Source: Lacrimispora indolis DSM 755
Lineage (GTDB): Bacteria; Bacillota; Clostridia; Lachnospirales; Lachnospiraceae
DNA length: 64,000 nt
Assembly (NCBI RefSeq): GCF_000526995.1
Contig: NZ_AZUI01000001.1
Coordinates: 4,692,001-4,756,000 of the forward strand
Reading direction: 5' to 3'
The notes under the pieces are model-generated. The model did not search any database. It was not told the origin of the DNA and saw nothing but the letters and a program-made list of their open reading frames with translations. The position numbers were made by a program, and so were the translations under genes. Of this stretch, positions 10,551 to 18,857 are shown in pieces. Every line of letters starts with the position of its first letter. Position 1 is the first letter of the stretch.

Positions 10551-11030
10551 ATGAAAACCATATTGGCCGGTGCGATGATTGCCATTGCTGTGCTGTTCAT
10601 TGCCGTCTGTATTCAGTATGGCAGCAAGGAGAGAGCGTATCCATTTGCAGAGGAAGCAAAGGATGGAGAATATGTACGCCCGACCCATGAACCGGGGCAG
10701 GGCGGGGATCAAAAGGAAAGTTCTTATTTTACCGTTCAGGTAAACGCTGGTCCGACGGTATCAAGGGCAGGCAGTCGCTGTAATCTGATGATTGGAAATC
10801 CGGCAGAAAATGAGCAGTATGCAAAGGTGAAATTGATTCTGGATGATACGGGGGAAGAATTGTTTTGCTCAGAAATTCTGAAACCGGGAGAACGGAATGC
10901 TTATGTAGATCTGGGACAGGTACCAGAAACAGGGGTGCATAGAACAACTGCCGTATTCATGATATATGACCCGGAGAACATGGAAAAAATTACGGAAATT
11001 GATGCAAGTGTTTTATTGACGGTCAAATGA
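10551..11030 (+). CDS. Membrane-anchored protein, paralogue of 8293-8892
   Basis: 159 residues from ATG 10551, which lies 4 nt after the cyclophilin stop. TTG codons at 10521, 10530 and 10539 are alternative starts because no strong ribosome site precedes the ATG. One N-terminal transmembrane segment (TILAGAMIAIAVLFIAV) is followed by an outside domain. The C-terminal half repeats the pattern of the 8293-8892 product: NEQYAKVKLILDDTGEELF, LKPGERNAYVDL, a TA pair, then DPENMEKI. The two are evidently duplicates placed at both ends of the sortase-cyclophilin pair. No named domain is recognised. It is probably the last gene of the surface-protein operon. Confidence 0.75.
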   Translation: MKTILAGAMIAIAVLFIAVCIQYGSKERAYPFAEEAKDGEYVRPTHEPGQGGDQKESSYFTVQVNAGPTVSRAGSRCNLMIGNPAENEQYAKVKLILDDTGEELFCSEILKPGERNAYVDLGQVPETGVHRTTAVFMIYDPENMEKITEIDASVLLTVK

Positions 11031-11183
11031 CAGGCTTATCCCTGGAAGTCCAAATAAGTGAGGATATAAAAACGAGCCGGACATTGTCTTGGTCAATGGG
11101 GAAGTTGTAATAGAAAAAATATATTTGATATGGCTGATCTTTTAATGTACGAATAGAAGAAACTCAAAAAGGAGAGCGAATAA

Positions 11184-11465
11184 ATGAGAATAGCGATTCA
11201 TTCATTCACTGTAGTACTAATCTTGGCTGCTGCAATGTGGTTACAGGTGTTTCTCTCAAAAAAAGTAAGCAAGTGGCTGGGCTTAATATTACCGTTTATT
11301 TCTTTTGCCTATTCATTATGTATGGGGTTCTCCGTTGCCAAATCTGACGGTATAACCGTATGGAATAATTTCAATTTAATTATGTCTACTTTTTTAATAA
11401 CGAATATCCCAACCATAACTCTCTTAACTATATATTTTGGATGTCATAAAAAAAAGGAAAAATAA
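11184..11465 (+). CDS. Small three-helix membrane protein
   Basis: 93 residues with a strong ribosome site (AAGGAG, 10 nt before ATG). Three hydrophobic segments are visible: residues ~8-25, ~32-52 and ~66-85, with a basic tail (CHKKKEK). No family is recognised. It is separated from the surface-protein operon by about 150 nt that carries a possible TTGATA -35 near 11127, so it may have its own promoter. A shared terminator lies downstream. Confidence 0.65.
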   Translation: MRIAIHSFTVVLILAAAMWLQVFLSKKVSKWLGLILPFISFAYSLCMGFSVAKSDGITVWNNFNLIMSTFLITNIPTITLLTIYFGCHKKKEK

Positions 11466-11562
11466 GTATGCAGGATTTAGAATAATAAATGGTGTTTAAT
11501 TGAACGTGTAATTTATTTCGTGTAAACCAAATGGATTGGTGAAAAAATGTTTGTAAGACTGC

Positions 11563-11593
11563 AAAAACCGCCTGCAAATTGTAAGCGGTTTTT
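11563..11593. terminator. Bidirectional terminator between convergent genes
   Basis: AAAAACCGC (11563-11571) pairs perfectly with GCGGTTTTT (11585-11593) around a 13-nt loop. The A-run and T-run on either side make it usable on both strands, fitting the convergent small membrane gene and the MerR gene. Confidence 0.8.
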
Positions 11594-11606
11594 ACATCTG
11601 TAATCA

Positions 11607-12425
11607 TTATTTCTTTTTAACTGGACAGCAAACCTCGGTTACTAATTCGTCGGGATTCTGTGTTTGAGCAGGGCTGACATGATAAATACAGAACATTGCC
11701 CCGTTAAATTCATAACCATTGTCATTCACCCAATTAGCCACTGCATTGTTTACTGCGGTGAGCTGCTCATAGCTGCCTTTGTAGGTTGCCGAGGCAATCT
11801 CCACTGCAGGTGCGGTTTTAAATACAACGTGTTCCGTATCATGATAGCTGCCTTTTACCGTGATTTGTATTTCCACATCCACATCGCTTTCCTTGTAGCC
11901 CTCATCATGAAAAATAGCGAGGCTGCAGCAATTGTCGGCAGGCTGTAACGATAGAGGAGCTGTCTCCGTCATCATAAGGTTCCACAGGATTCCTTCCTGA
12001 TTGTAGGAAGGGATTACCTTTCGTACACTGGCAACGTAGCGTTCCGGTAAATTCTTTAATGTAACATTGTAATTCATAGCCGTATCATCCTTTCTCAGCC
12101 GTTTAATGGCTGTATCAAGGAGCAGTAAACGGCGGCCTGTTTCTTCGGCTTCTGCCTGTACCTCAGCCTGCTTCACCGCCAGAAAATCAGCCAGCTTCTG
12201 CGGGTTATCATAGCTCTTTAAGATTTCCCCGATAGCCGCGAGACTGAACCCCATATCCTTAAGTGCTGTGATTCTGCCCGCAACAGGCAGCTGATCCTCG
12301 CCGTAGTAGCGGTAGCCTGTAAAGTTATCTGTGGTTTTCGGTACCAGCAGGCCAATGTCATCGTAATGCCGCAGCATCCGTATACTGATCCTTGAAAGTT
12401 TTGAAAAATCACCTATTTTCAGCAT
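11607..12425 (-). CDS. MerR-family regulator with GyrI-like ligand domain
   Basis: 272 residues. The N-terminal MerR helix-turn-helix is clear (IGDFSKLSRISIRMLRHYDD, then GYRYYGEDQL). A coiled linker covers about residues 75-115. The C-terminal ~150 residues match the GyrI-like/BmrR-type effector domain (NLPERYVASVRKVIPSY and a final CPV). Members bind small lipophilic or cationic ligands and remodel promoters with long spacers. The gene is alone and convergent to its left neighbour. A palindrome sits in its own promoter, so autoregulation is likely. No transporter is adjacent, so the ligand cannot be guessed. Confidence 0.9.
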   Translation of the reverse strand: MLKIGDFSKLSRISIRMLRHYDDIGLLVPKTTDNFTGYRYYGEDQLPVAGRITALKDMGFSLAAIGEILKSYDNPQKLADFLAVKQAEVQAEAEETGRRLLLLDTAIKRLRKDDTAMNYNVTLKNLPERYVASVRKVIPSYNQEGILWNLMMTETAPLSLQPADNCCSLAIFHDEGYKESDVDVEIQITVKGSYHDTEHVVFKTAPAVEIASATYKGSYEQLTAVNNAVANWVNDNGYEFNGAMFCIYHVSPAQTQNPDELVTEVCCPVKKK

Positions 12426-12461
12426 TTTGGTTTCCTCACATATATGTGTTTTTTGAGCTCA

Positions 12462-12496
12462 ACTATATGATATAGTATACCATAATGTGAGAGTCA
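12462..12496 (-). promoter_or_regulatory. MerR gene promoter with overlapping palindrome
   Basis: Read on the minus strand, TTGACT (complement of 12491-12496) is followed by a TATACTATATCAT region. A perfect palindrome, ACTATAT-G-ATATAGT (12462-12476), covers the -10 side of the spacer. This is where MerR proteins bind, so it is the likely autoregulatory operator. Confidence 0.6.
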
Positions 12497-12625
12497 ATGG
12501 GGTTTTATAAATTATTTGCGCTATGTTTTTGCACCAACATTAGGAACCAAATTCGTTCTTCAAAAGGAAGAAAATTTAATACATAAAAGCTATCATTCAG
12601 TGCCCGGATTTTAACGAAGGCATTT

Positions 12626-12643
12626 TTTAAAGTATACTTTAAA
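12626..12643. promoter_or_regulatory. 18-bp perfect palindrome upstream of second sortase
   Basis: TTTAAAGTATACTTTAAA is a perfect 18-bp palindrome lying about 60 nt before the sortase ATG. It could be a dimeric repressor site; the protein that binds it is unknown. It has no loop or T-run, so it is not a terminator. Confidence 0.5.
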
Positions 12644-12701
12644 GGGATTATTGATGATCAGGCAATACAACTAAAGTAAAAGTGGAAAGGCGGTAAGAAA
12701 C

Positions 12702-13484
12702 ATGAATATAAAGAGAAAATTCCTTATTGTCTTTTCCCTTCTTATTTTAACCTGCTCATTGTCCGGGATTGGGAGCAGTCTGCTGGAAGATTATCACTTA
12801 AAAATCCAGCAGAAGGAATTGACTCAGTTGACTGGGAACAGGGAGACAGCAAAAGCCAGCTTGGAATCAATGCCAGATGACCGTTCCAAAGAGCAGCATG
12901 AAACAGCCATCCTTCCAGCTTATGAGGAACTATATGAAAAAAATCCGGATATGGTTGGATGGCTGAAAATTGATGGCACCCAGATCGATTATCCTGTCAT
13001 GCAGAACCGGCAGGAGGAAGAATATTACCTCAGTCATGGTTTCGACAAAAAAGAAAATAAAAATGGTCTTCCTTTTTTGGATGGGCGTTGCAGAATACAG
13101 GGATCAGACATTTTACTGATTCATGGACATAATATGAAAAGCGGCCTTATTTTCGGAGAATTGACACGGTATAAAAAGGAAAGTTTTTATCAGGATCATC
13201 CTACTTTCAGGTTTGACACGCTTTATGAAACATCGGAATATGAGATTGTTGCAGTTATTCTTTCTAAGGTTCACCTTAAATCTGAGGATGTTTTTAAATA
13301 CTATCAATTTGAGAAGATTGAAACACCTGATGAATACGATTCCTATATCAGCAATATTAAGAAGCTTGCTCTTTATGATACAGGCGTTTCTGCAGAATAT
13401 GGCGATGAACTGATCATATTGTCAACTTGTGAATACTCAACGGATAACGGAAGATTAGCGGTAGTTGCCCGAAAAATGCAGTAA
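12702..13484 (+). CDS. Class B sortase, second copy
   Basis: 260 residues. ATG has a GGAAAGGCGG site upstream. An N-terminal signal-anchor (about residues 6-26) leads into a Lys/Glu-rich linker and a class B sortase domain beginning NPDMVGWLKIDGTQIDYPVMQ. The active residues are His143 in HGHNM, Cys243 in STCEYS and Arg251 in GRLAVV. It is only distantly similar to the sortase at 8896-9678. It stands alone, with no substrate gene next to it, under a promoter region containing an 18-bp palindrome. It could serve a pilin or surface protein encoded elsewhere. Confidence 0.92.
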   Translation: MNIKRKFLIVFSLLILTCSLSGIGSSLLEDYHLKIQQKELTQLTGNRETAKASLESMPDDRSKEQHETAILPAYEELYEKNPDMVGWLKIDGTQIDYPVMQNRQEEEYYLSHGFDKKENKNGLPFLDGRCRIQGSDILLIHGHNMKSGLIFGELTRYKKESFYQDHPTFRFDTLYETSEYEIVAVILSKVHLKSEDVFKYYQFEKIETPDEYDSYISNIKKLALYDTGVSAEYGDELIILSTCEYSTDNGRLAVVARKMQ

Positions 13485-13704
13485 ACCATAAAGATGCAGC
13501 CAATCGGCCTGTATCCTTGTTGTCTTTTGGCTTTGCTTTTTTGTATATATAATCTTTAATTAAAACCAGAAAGGTGGAAATTGGGGTGGAAAAAGTTGTT
13601 ACAAAGCTGAGAACAAAGACAATGTTAGCCAAATAATAAAAGTGTAAATTCCATATGATTTTTCCAAGGCATAATTTAAATCCCATCACGGGATAGAACG
13701 GAAC

Positions 13705-13742
13705 AATGGAGGATAAGGCAGAAAGCCTTACCCTCCATTTCC
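13705..13742 (+). terminator. Hairpin before the response regulator
   Basis: AATGGAGG and TAAGGC (13705-13719) pair with GCCTTA and CCTCCATT (13725-13739), with one A/C mismatch and a 5-nt loop. Only a short T-run follows. It lies in the 334-nt space after the sortase gene, which otherwise holds only an extended -10 (TGCTATAAT, 13779-13787) for the next gene. Confidence 0.55.
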
Positions 13743-13818
13743 CTATCCTGCATAAATACAGTTACAACGGAAAAAATGTGCTATAATAGGAACAAATAAT
13801 ATTTCAGGAGGGGTACCT

Positions 13819-15045
13819 ATGGGGTATAAAGTACTGGTGGCAGATGATGAATATATCATTCGCAGGGGGATTATCAGTTTTTTGCGGCAATACGGCGATT
13901 TCGAGCTGGCAGCAGAAGCCGAGGATGGAGAGATGGCGCTTGAACTGGCAAAAAGCATTTCTCCGGATGTTTATTTTGTTGATATCAACATGCCATTTTT
14001 AAATGGCCTCCAATTCATAAAAAATTTAAGGGATATAAACCCCAGGGCTGTAGTCGTGATCATTACCGGATATGACCGGTTTGAATATGCCAGAGAAGCT
14101 CTGAAACTGGGGGTTTTTGAGTATCTTCTCAAGCCTTTGATGGAGGGCCCTTTTGATGAGATGATGAAGCGGGTCCGGGAAAGACTGCAGAGGGAGGAAA
14201 GCGAAGATAAATATCTGGATTGGGCCAGGAGTATGCTTGCGCAAAACCGTACCTATCTTGCTTCCAACTTTTGGCAAAAGGCTCTGGAAGGGCATTATAC
14301 CAGAGAAGAGATCAGGGAACGTTCCCAGTACTTAAGCTTATCACTTCCGGAACCCTTTACTGTCACGGTTGTTTCTCTGGAATATTTGAAAATGGAAGAC
14401 GTCAAAAGCACCTGGAATGAAGATTTACTTTTTTTTGTTGCTGAAAATATTGCAAATGAAATGTTTCACGGACTTGAAAATCCCTGCAGCTGCCAGGACC
14501 GGCATGGAAATCTGGTGGTGATCTCAAAGACTGCTGCCCAGGAAATTGCAGAGGAGCAGGTGGAGACTTATTGCAATATGCTGGAGTCCCATCTGCCGGT
14601 GCGCAGCTTGGTAATTCAGGTAAACGGAGATGATTATGGAGCTTTGGCTGAAACCTATGAAACGGCAGTCAGCCGCTTAAAGGAGCTGGAAACCGGTTCT
14701 TCTGTGATAAAGGATGTGAAGCTCTATATTGAGGACAACTATTCACGGGAGGATTTTTCCTTTCAGGATGCAGCTGGCCACGTGAATCTTTCTGTTCCCC
14801 ATTTAAGCAGGATGTTCCGCAAAGAGATGGGAGTCACCTTTATCGATTATTTAACCAGCGTCAGGATCCGCAAGGCCATTGAGCTTTTACATAACGGAGA
14901 AATGAAGATCTACGAAATTGCAGAACTGACCGGGTATGCAAACCAGCATTATTTCAGCAATGTGTTTAAAAAGAATTTAGGGGTCAGCCCTGCAGAATAC
15001 CGCAGGCTGATTAAAAATGATAACCAAACCTCCCCCATGCAATGA
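13819..15045 (+). CDS. YesN-type AraC-family response regulator
   Basis: 408 residues; AGGAGGGG precedes the ATG. The receiver domain (1-120) has the acidic pair Asp9/Asp10, phosphoacceptor Asp55 in VDINMP, Thr83 and Lys105. A middle region of about 180 residues has no clear motif. The C-terminal AraC double helix-turn-helix covers about 300-405 (NLSVPHLSRMFRKEMG and IAELTGYANQHYFSNVFKK). Such proteins pair with YesM-type kinases; one is encoded at 19955-21745. The gene lies directly upstream of the sugar transporter operon and most likely activates it in response to the sugar. An extended -10 promoter is seen at 13779-13787. Confidence 0.93.
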   Translation: MGYKVLVADDEYIIRRGIISFLRQYGDFELAAEAEDGEMALELAKSISPDVYFVDINMPFLNGLQFIKNLRDINPRAVVVIITGYDRFEYAREALKLGVFEYLLKPLMEGPFDEMMKRVRERLQREESEDKYLDWARSMLAQNRTYLASNFWQKALEGHYTREEIRERSQYLSLSLPEPFTVTVVSLEYLKMEDVKSTWNEDLLFFVAENIANEMFHGLENPCSCQDRHGNLVVISKTAAQEIAEEQVETYCNMLESHLPVRSLVIQVNGDDYGALAETYETAVSRLKELETGSSVIKDVKLYIEDNYSREDFSFQDAAGHVNLSVPHLSRMFRKEMGVTFIDYLTSVRIRKAIELLHNGEMKIYEIAELTGYANQHYFSNVFKKNLGVSPAEYRRLIKNDNQTSPMQ

Positions 15046-15139
15046 TTTTATACCTTTTACTCAAATTATTGCAAAGACTTTAGTTCCTCCTTCCGGCATA
15101 ATAAATGTATCGTTAAACAAAAAAAGGAGGATCATCAAA

Positions 15140-16198
15140 ATGAAAAAAAGATTTTTAAGCGTTCTTCTGTGTGCTTCCATGGCAGCGGTTTCCTTAGCAG
15201 CCTGCAGCAGCGGAGCCAGCAGCTCTACCGCGACCACAGCCGCTCCCCAGACTACGGAGGCCCCGGCTGAGACCACGGCAAAGGCAGAAGAAACCACAGC
15301 AAAAGCTCCCGACGCAGCAGGAGAAAAGCTGGTAGTTGGTTTTGCCCAGATCGGTCAGGAGTCCGGATGGCGTGACGCGGAAACCCTTTCCATTCAGACC
15401 TATGCGTCTGAAAACGGGGATAAGGTGGAGCTTCTTTTTGCCGATGCCCAGCAGAAGCAGGAAAATCAGATTAAAGCCATCAAGAACTTCATTGAGCAGG
15501 GTGTGGATGTCATTGGCCTTGCCCCTGTCGTAGAAACGGGCTGGGACCAGGTATTTGCCGAGGCAAAAGAAGCAGGGATTCCGATCATTCTTCTGGACCG
15601 GAGAGCGGATGTCAGCGAAGACTTATATGCAACCTTTATCGGTTCTGACTTCATTGAAGAAGGCAAGATGGCTGCAAAGGAAATGGCAAAGCTGCTTGGA
15701 GAACAGGGAAAGATTGTTGAGCTGGAAGGAACCGTAGGTGCTTCCGCAGCAACTGACCGTAAAACCGGATTTGACGATGAAATCAAAGCAAGCTATCCGG
15801 GTATTGAGATCGTAGCTTCCCAGACCGGTGATTTCACCAGGGCTCAGGGAAAAGAGGTTATGGAGTCTTTCTTAAAATCCAATAAGGATATTAAGGGTGT
15901 TTACGCACACAACGACGATATGGCACTTGGAGCAATCGAGGCAATCAAAGAGGCAGGATTAAAGCCGGGCGAAGACATTAAGATCGTTTCCATCGACGGT
16001 GTCCGTGGAATCTTTGAGGCAATGGCAGCCGGAGAGGCAAACTGTACCGTAGAGTGTAATCCTCTGCTTGGGCCGCTTTTATTTGAAACGGCGGCAAAGC
16101 TGAAAGCAGGCCAGTCTGTTGATAAATGGGTAAAATCGGTAGACGGCGTATTTACTGCTGATATGGCAGCTAAGGTACTTCCGGACCGCAAATATTAA
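15140..16198 (+). CDS. ytfQ: Galactofuranose-type sugar-binding lipoprotein
   Basis: 352 residues from ATG 15140, preceded by AAAGGAGG; the longer upstream frame has no ribosome site. The lipoprotein signal ends SLAAC. A Ser/Thr/Glu/Ala-rich linker (about residues 25-65) leads to a type 1 periplasmic-binding domain. Segments such as VGFAQIGQESGWR, QQKQENQIKAI, APVVETGWDQV and YAHNDDMALGAIEAIKEAG match E. coli YtfQ closely, the galactofuranose receptor. It feeds the ABC transporter encoded next. A strong hairpin directly downstream probably makes this gene more highly expressed than the rest of the operon. Sugar identity in this organism is inferred from the family. Confidence 0.9.
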   Translation: MKKRFLSVLLCASMAAVSLAACSSGASSSTATTAAPQTTEAPAETTAKAEETTAKAPDAAGEKLVVGFAQIGQESGWRDAETLSIQTYASENGDKVELLFADAQQKQENQIKAIKNFIEQGVDVIGLAPVVETGWDQVFAEAKEAGIPIILLDRRADVSEDLYATFIGSDFIEEGKMAAKEMAKLLGEQGKIVELEGTVGASAATDRKTGFDDEIKASYPGIEIVASQTGDFTRAQGKEVMESFLKSNKDIKGVYAHNDDMALGAIEAIKEAGLKPGEDIKIVSIDGVRGIFEAMAAGEANCTVECNPLLGPLLFETAAKLKAGQSVDKWVKSVDGVFTADMAAKVLPDRKY

Positions 16199-16204
16199 AC
16201 CGCG

Positions 16205-16250
16205 GGGTTGTTGCAAAAGTAAATCATTATTTTTGCAGCAGCCCTTTTTA
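16205..16250 (+). terminator. Attenuator hairpin between ytfQ and ytfR
   Basis: GGGTTGTTGCAAAA (16205-16218) pairs with TTTTGCAGCAGCCC (16231-16244) over 14 bp including two G-U pairs, followed by TTTTT. This is an intrinsic terminator inside the operon, as is common after solute-binding genes, and would give partial read-through into the ATPase gene. Confidence 0.85.
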
Positions 16251-16296
16251 TATCAGAGGAGATGCCCTCTTAATTTGAAAGCGAGGAGGAAACACC

Positions 16297-17826
16297 ATGA
16301 GTGCTGGGAACCAGCTGTTGACAGCGAGAAATATATCCAAGGCCTTTGGGAAAGCGGTCATTGCTTTATCTGATGTACAGTTTGATTTGAACCGGGGAGA
16401 AATACATGCCCTGTTAGGGGAAAACGGTGCAGGAAAGTCAACTCTCATTAAAGTGCTGACAGGAGTGGAAGCCAAGGATCATGGGGTCATTGAGCTGGAA
16501 GGGAAACAGATCAATCCCAGATCCACACAGGAAGCGCAAAACCAGGGAATTTCAACGGTATACCAGGAGGTCAATCTTTGTCCCAATCTTTCCGTTGCGG
16601 AAAATATTTACATTGGGCGGGAACCAAGAAACCGGTTTGGAACAATTAATTGGAAAAAAATCAATGCCGATGCCAGTGAACTGCTGGAGAAATTTGATTT
16701 ACACATAAATGTTACAAAAAATCTGGATCATTACTCTGTGGCAATCCAGCAGATGGTGGCCATTGCAAGGGCAAGCGATATTGATGCAAAGGTTCTGATT
16801 TTAGATGAACCCACCAGCAGCCTTTCCTCCGCTGAGGTGGAAAAGCTGTTCCAAATCATGAGAAAGCTCCGGGGGGAGGGCATGGGAATCATTTTTGTCA
16901 CACATTTTCTGGATCAGGTTTATGAGATCACTGACAGGATCACCGTGCTGCGGAACGGAAAATACGTGGGAACCTATTTGACAAAAGAGCTGCCCAGAGT
17001 AGAGCTGGTGGGAAAAATGATAGGCAAGGATTACGCGGGACTTAAGGAATCCATGAGCGCAAAACGGCCGGAGGAAGCAAAGGAACAGGAGAAGGAATCC
17101 TTTATTGAACTGGTCAATGTCAGCAGCCCCGGCACTGTTAAGGGATTCGGGCTGGAGGTAAGAAAGGGAGAAGTTCTGGGATTTTCCGGGCTTTTAGGTT
17201 CCGGGCGGTCGGAAACAGCCAAGGTTTTATTTGGGATAGATCCTATAAACGAAGGGGAAGTAAATGTAAAAAGTGAAACGGTTTCCCTTCATTCACCCTT
17301 GGATGCGATAAGAAGTGGAATTGCTTTCTGCCCGGAAAACCGAAAGACAGAAGGAATTATCGGAGAACTTTCCATCTGGGAAAATGTGATCCTTGCCCTT
17401 CAGGTAAAAAAGGGAATTTTCCATAAGATTCCCAGAAAAGAAGCGGAAGAGCTGGCAAAGGAATATATTGAAAAGCTTCAGATCAAAACACCGGGAACAG
17501 AGCAGCTGATTAAGAATTTAAGCGGCGGAAACCAGCAGAAGGTGATTCTCGCCAGGTGGCTTGCCATTGAACCGGAGTTTTTAATGCTGGACGAACCAAC
17601 CAGGGGAATTGATATCGGAACAAAGGCCGAGATTCAGAAAATCGTCATGGATCTTGCGGGAAAAGGGATGGCTGTGCTCTTTATCTCATCAGAGATTGAC
17701 GAGATGCTCCGCTGCTGCACCAGGATGATCGTGCTCCGGGATATGAAGCAGGTAGGAGAGTTAAAGGGGAAAGAAATATCAGAAGAAGCGATTATGCGGA
17801 TTATGGCTGGAGGTGAAGCATCATGA
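16297..17826 (+). CDS. ytfR: Sugar ABC transporter ATPase, YtfR type
   Basis: 509 residues with two fused nucleotide-binding domains, the usual length for this family. The first has Walker A GENGAGKS (41-48) and Walker B VLILDEPTSS; its signature is degenerate (YSVAIQQMVAIARA). The second has a degenerate Walker A (GLLGSGRSETAK), a good signature LSGGNQQK and Walker B LMLDEPTRGIDIG. This asymmetry is normal for carbohydrate-uptake-2 ATPases. GAGGAGG precedes the ATG and the stop overlaps the next ATG by 4 nt. It energises uptake through the YtfT/YjfF permeases. Confidence 0.93.
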   Translation: MSAGNQLLTARNISKAFGKAVIALSDVQFDLNRGEIHALLGENGAGKSTLIKVLTGVEAKDHGVIELEGKQINPRSTQEAQNQGISTVYQEVNLCPNLSVAENIYIGREPRNRFGTINWKKINADASELLEKFDLHINVTKNLDHYSVAIQQMVAIARASDIDAKVLILDEPTSSLSSAEVEKLFQIMRKLRGEGMGIIFVTHFLDQVYEITDRITVLRNGKYVGTYLTKELPRVELVGKMIGKDYAGLKESMSAKRPEEAKEQEKESFIELVNVSSPGTVKGFGLEVRKGEVLGFSGLLGSGRSETAKVLFGIDPINEGEVNVKSETVSLHSPLDAIRSGIAFCPENRKTEGIIGELSIWENVILALQVKKGIFHKIPRKEAEELAKEYIEKLQIKTPGTEQLIKNLSGGNQQKVILARWLAIEPEFLMLDEPTRGIDIGTKAEIQKIVMDLAGKGMAVLFISSEIDEMLRCCTRMIVLRDMKQVGELKGKEISEEAIMRIMAGGEAS

Positions 17827-18857
17827 GAGAAACCTGGAATCGTTTATCAGGAAAGCAGTATTTCCGCCCGCTGGTCATTTTTATCATGATTCTTCTATTT
17901 AACGGTATTGTCAGCAAGGGAGAATTTTACACCCTGTCCATTGTGGATGGGCATTTATACGGACGTATCATTGATATCGTAAGAAATGGAAGCAAGCTCA
18001 TGATACTGGCAGCGGGCATGACCATGATACTGGCAACAGGAGGAACCGATATTTCCGTTGGCTCCATCATGGCCATCAGCGGAGCCATTGCCTGCAGCAT
18101 CGTAAACGGGAACATTTTCCCGGATTTAAACGGAAATGTTGCCGCAGCGATCATTGTCGCAATCCTTGCAGGCATTGCCAGCGGAATCTGGAATGGTTTT
18201 TTAGTAGCAAAGATAAAGATTCAGCCGATTGTGGCTACCATGATCTTAATGGTGGCAGGGCGGGGAATCGCCCAGCTGATCACCAGGGGAAAGATCGTTA
18301 CGATCACCTCTGATGCCTATTATTTTATCAATGGCGGCTATGTTTTCGGATTGCCCTTTCCCTTGTTTCTTGTGGTTCTTCTGGTGGGGCTTTTGGTGAT
18401 ATTTACGGGAAGGACGGCATTTGGCCTGTTTTTGGAATCTGTTGGCTGCAATCCAACTGCCTCTAAGTATGTGGGCATTAAGGTTGACCGGATGCTCTTT
18501 GCCATTTATACGCTTTCCGGAGCCTTTGCCGCTGTGGCAGGCTTGATTGAAAGCGCGGGGATCAAGGGGGCGGACTGCAACAATGCCGGGCTGGGAATTG
18601 AAATGGATGCCATTCTTGCCGTAGCAATCGGAGGAACCAACTTAATGGGCGGGCGTTTTTCCATTCCGGCCAGCGTGATAGGGGCACTGATCGTACAGAG
18701 CATCACCACAACCGTACTGGCGTTGGGTGTTCCGGCCGCCTATATCCGGGTGTTAAAGGCATTGCTGATTATTATCATCTGTCTGTCCCAGTCAAAGCAG
18801 TTTAAGGATCTGGTCATCAAGCGTAAAATGATAAACAGAAAGGTGGTTGGCAGCTGA
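17823..18857 (+). CDS. ytfT: Sugar ABC transporter permease, YtfT type
   Basis: 344 residues, multiple hydrophobic helices. It has the RbsC/YtfT-family segments ILATGGTDISVGSIMAISG and AIGGTNLMGGRFSIPASVIG. It overlaps ytfR by 4 nt and yjfF by 1 nt, so translation is coupled and the two permeases probably form a heterodimer. Confidence 0.92.
   Translation: MRETWNRLSGKQYFRPLVIFIMILLFNGIVSKGEFYTLSIVDGHLYGRIIDIVRNGSKLMILAAGMTMILATGGTDISVGSIMAISGAIACSIVNGNIFPDLNGNVAAAIIVAILAGIASGIWNGFLVAKIKIQPIVATMILMVAGRGIAQLITRGKIVTITSDAYYFINGGYVFGLPFPLFLVVLLVGLLVIFTGRTAFGLFLESVGCNPTASKYVGIKVDRMLFAIYTLSGAFAAVAGLIESAGIKGADCNNAGLGIEMDAILAVAIGGTNLMGGRFSIPASVIGALIVQSITTTVLALGVPAAYIRVLKALLIIIICLSQSKQFKDLVIKRKMINRKVVGS

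Noticed and set aside
11031..11183. Short frame between the surface operon and the small membrane gene
   Set aside because: No start codon with a ribosome site and no protein-like features.
13414..13689. Minus-strand frame of 91 codons with a hydrophobic stretch, overlapping the end of the second sortase
   Set aside because: No ribosome site before either ATG and it overlaps a certain gene; treated as chance.
15017..15139. Upstream extension of the ytfQ frame
   Set aside because: No ribosome site there; AAAGGAGG and a lipoprotein signal define ATG 15140.
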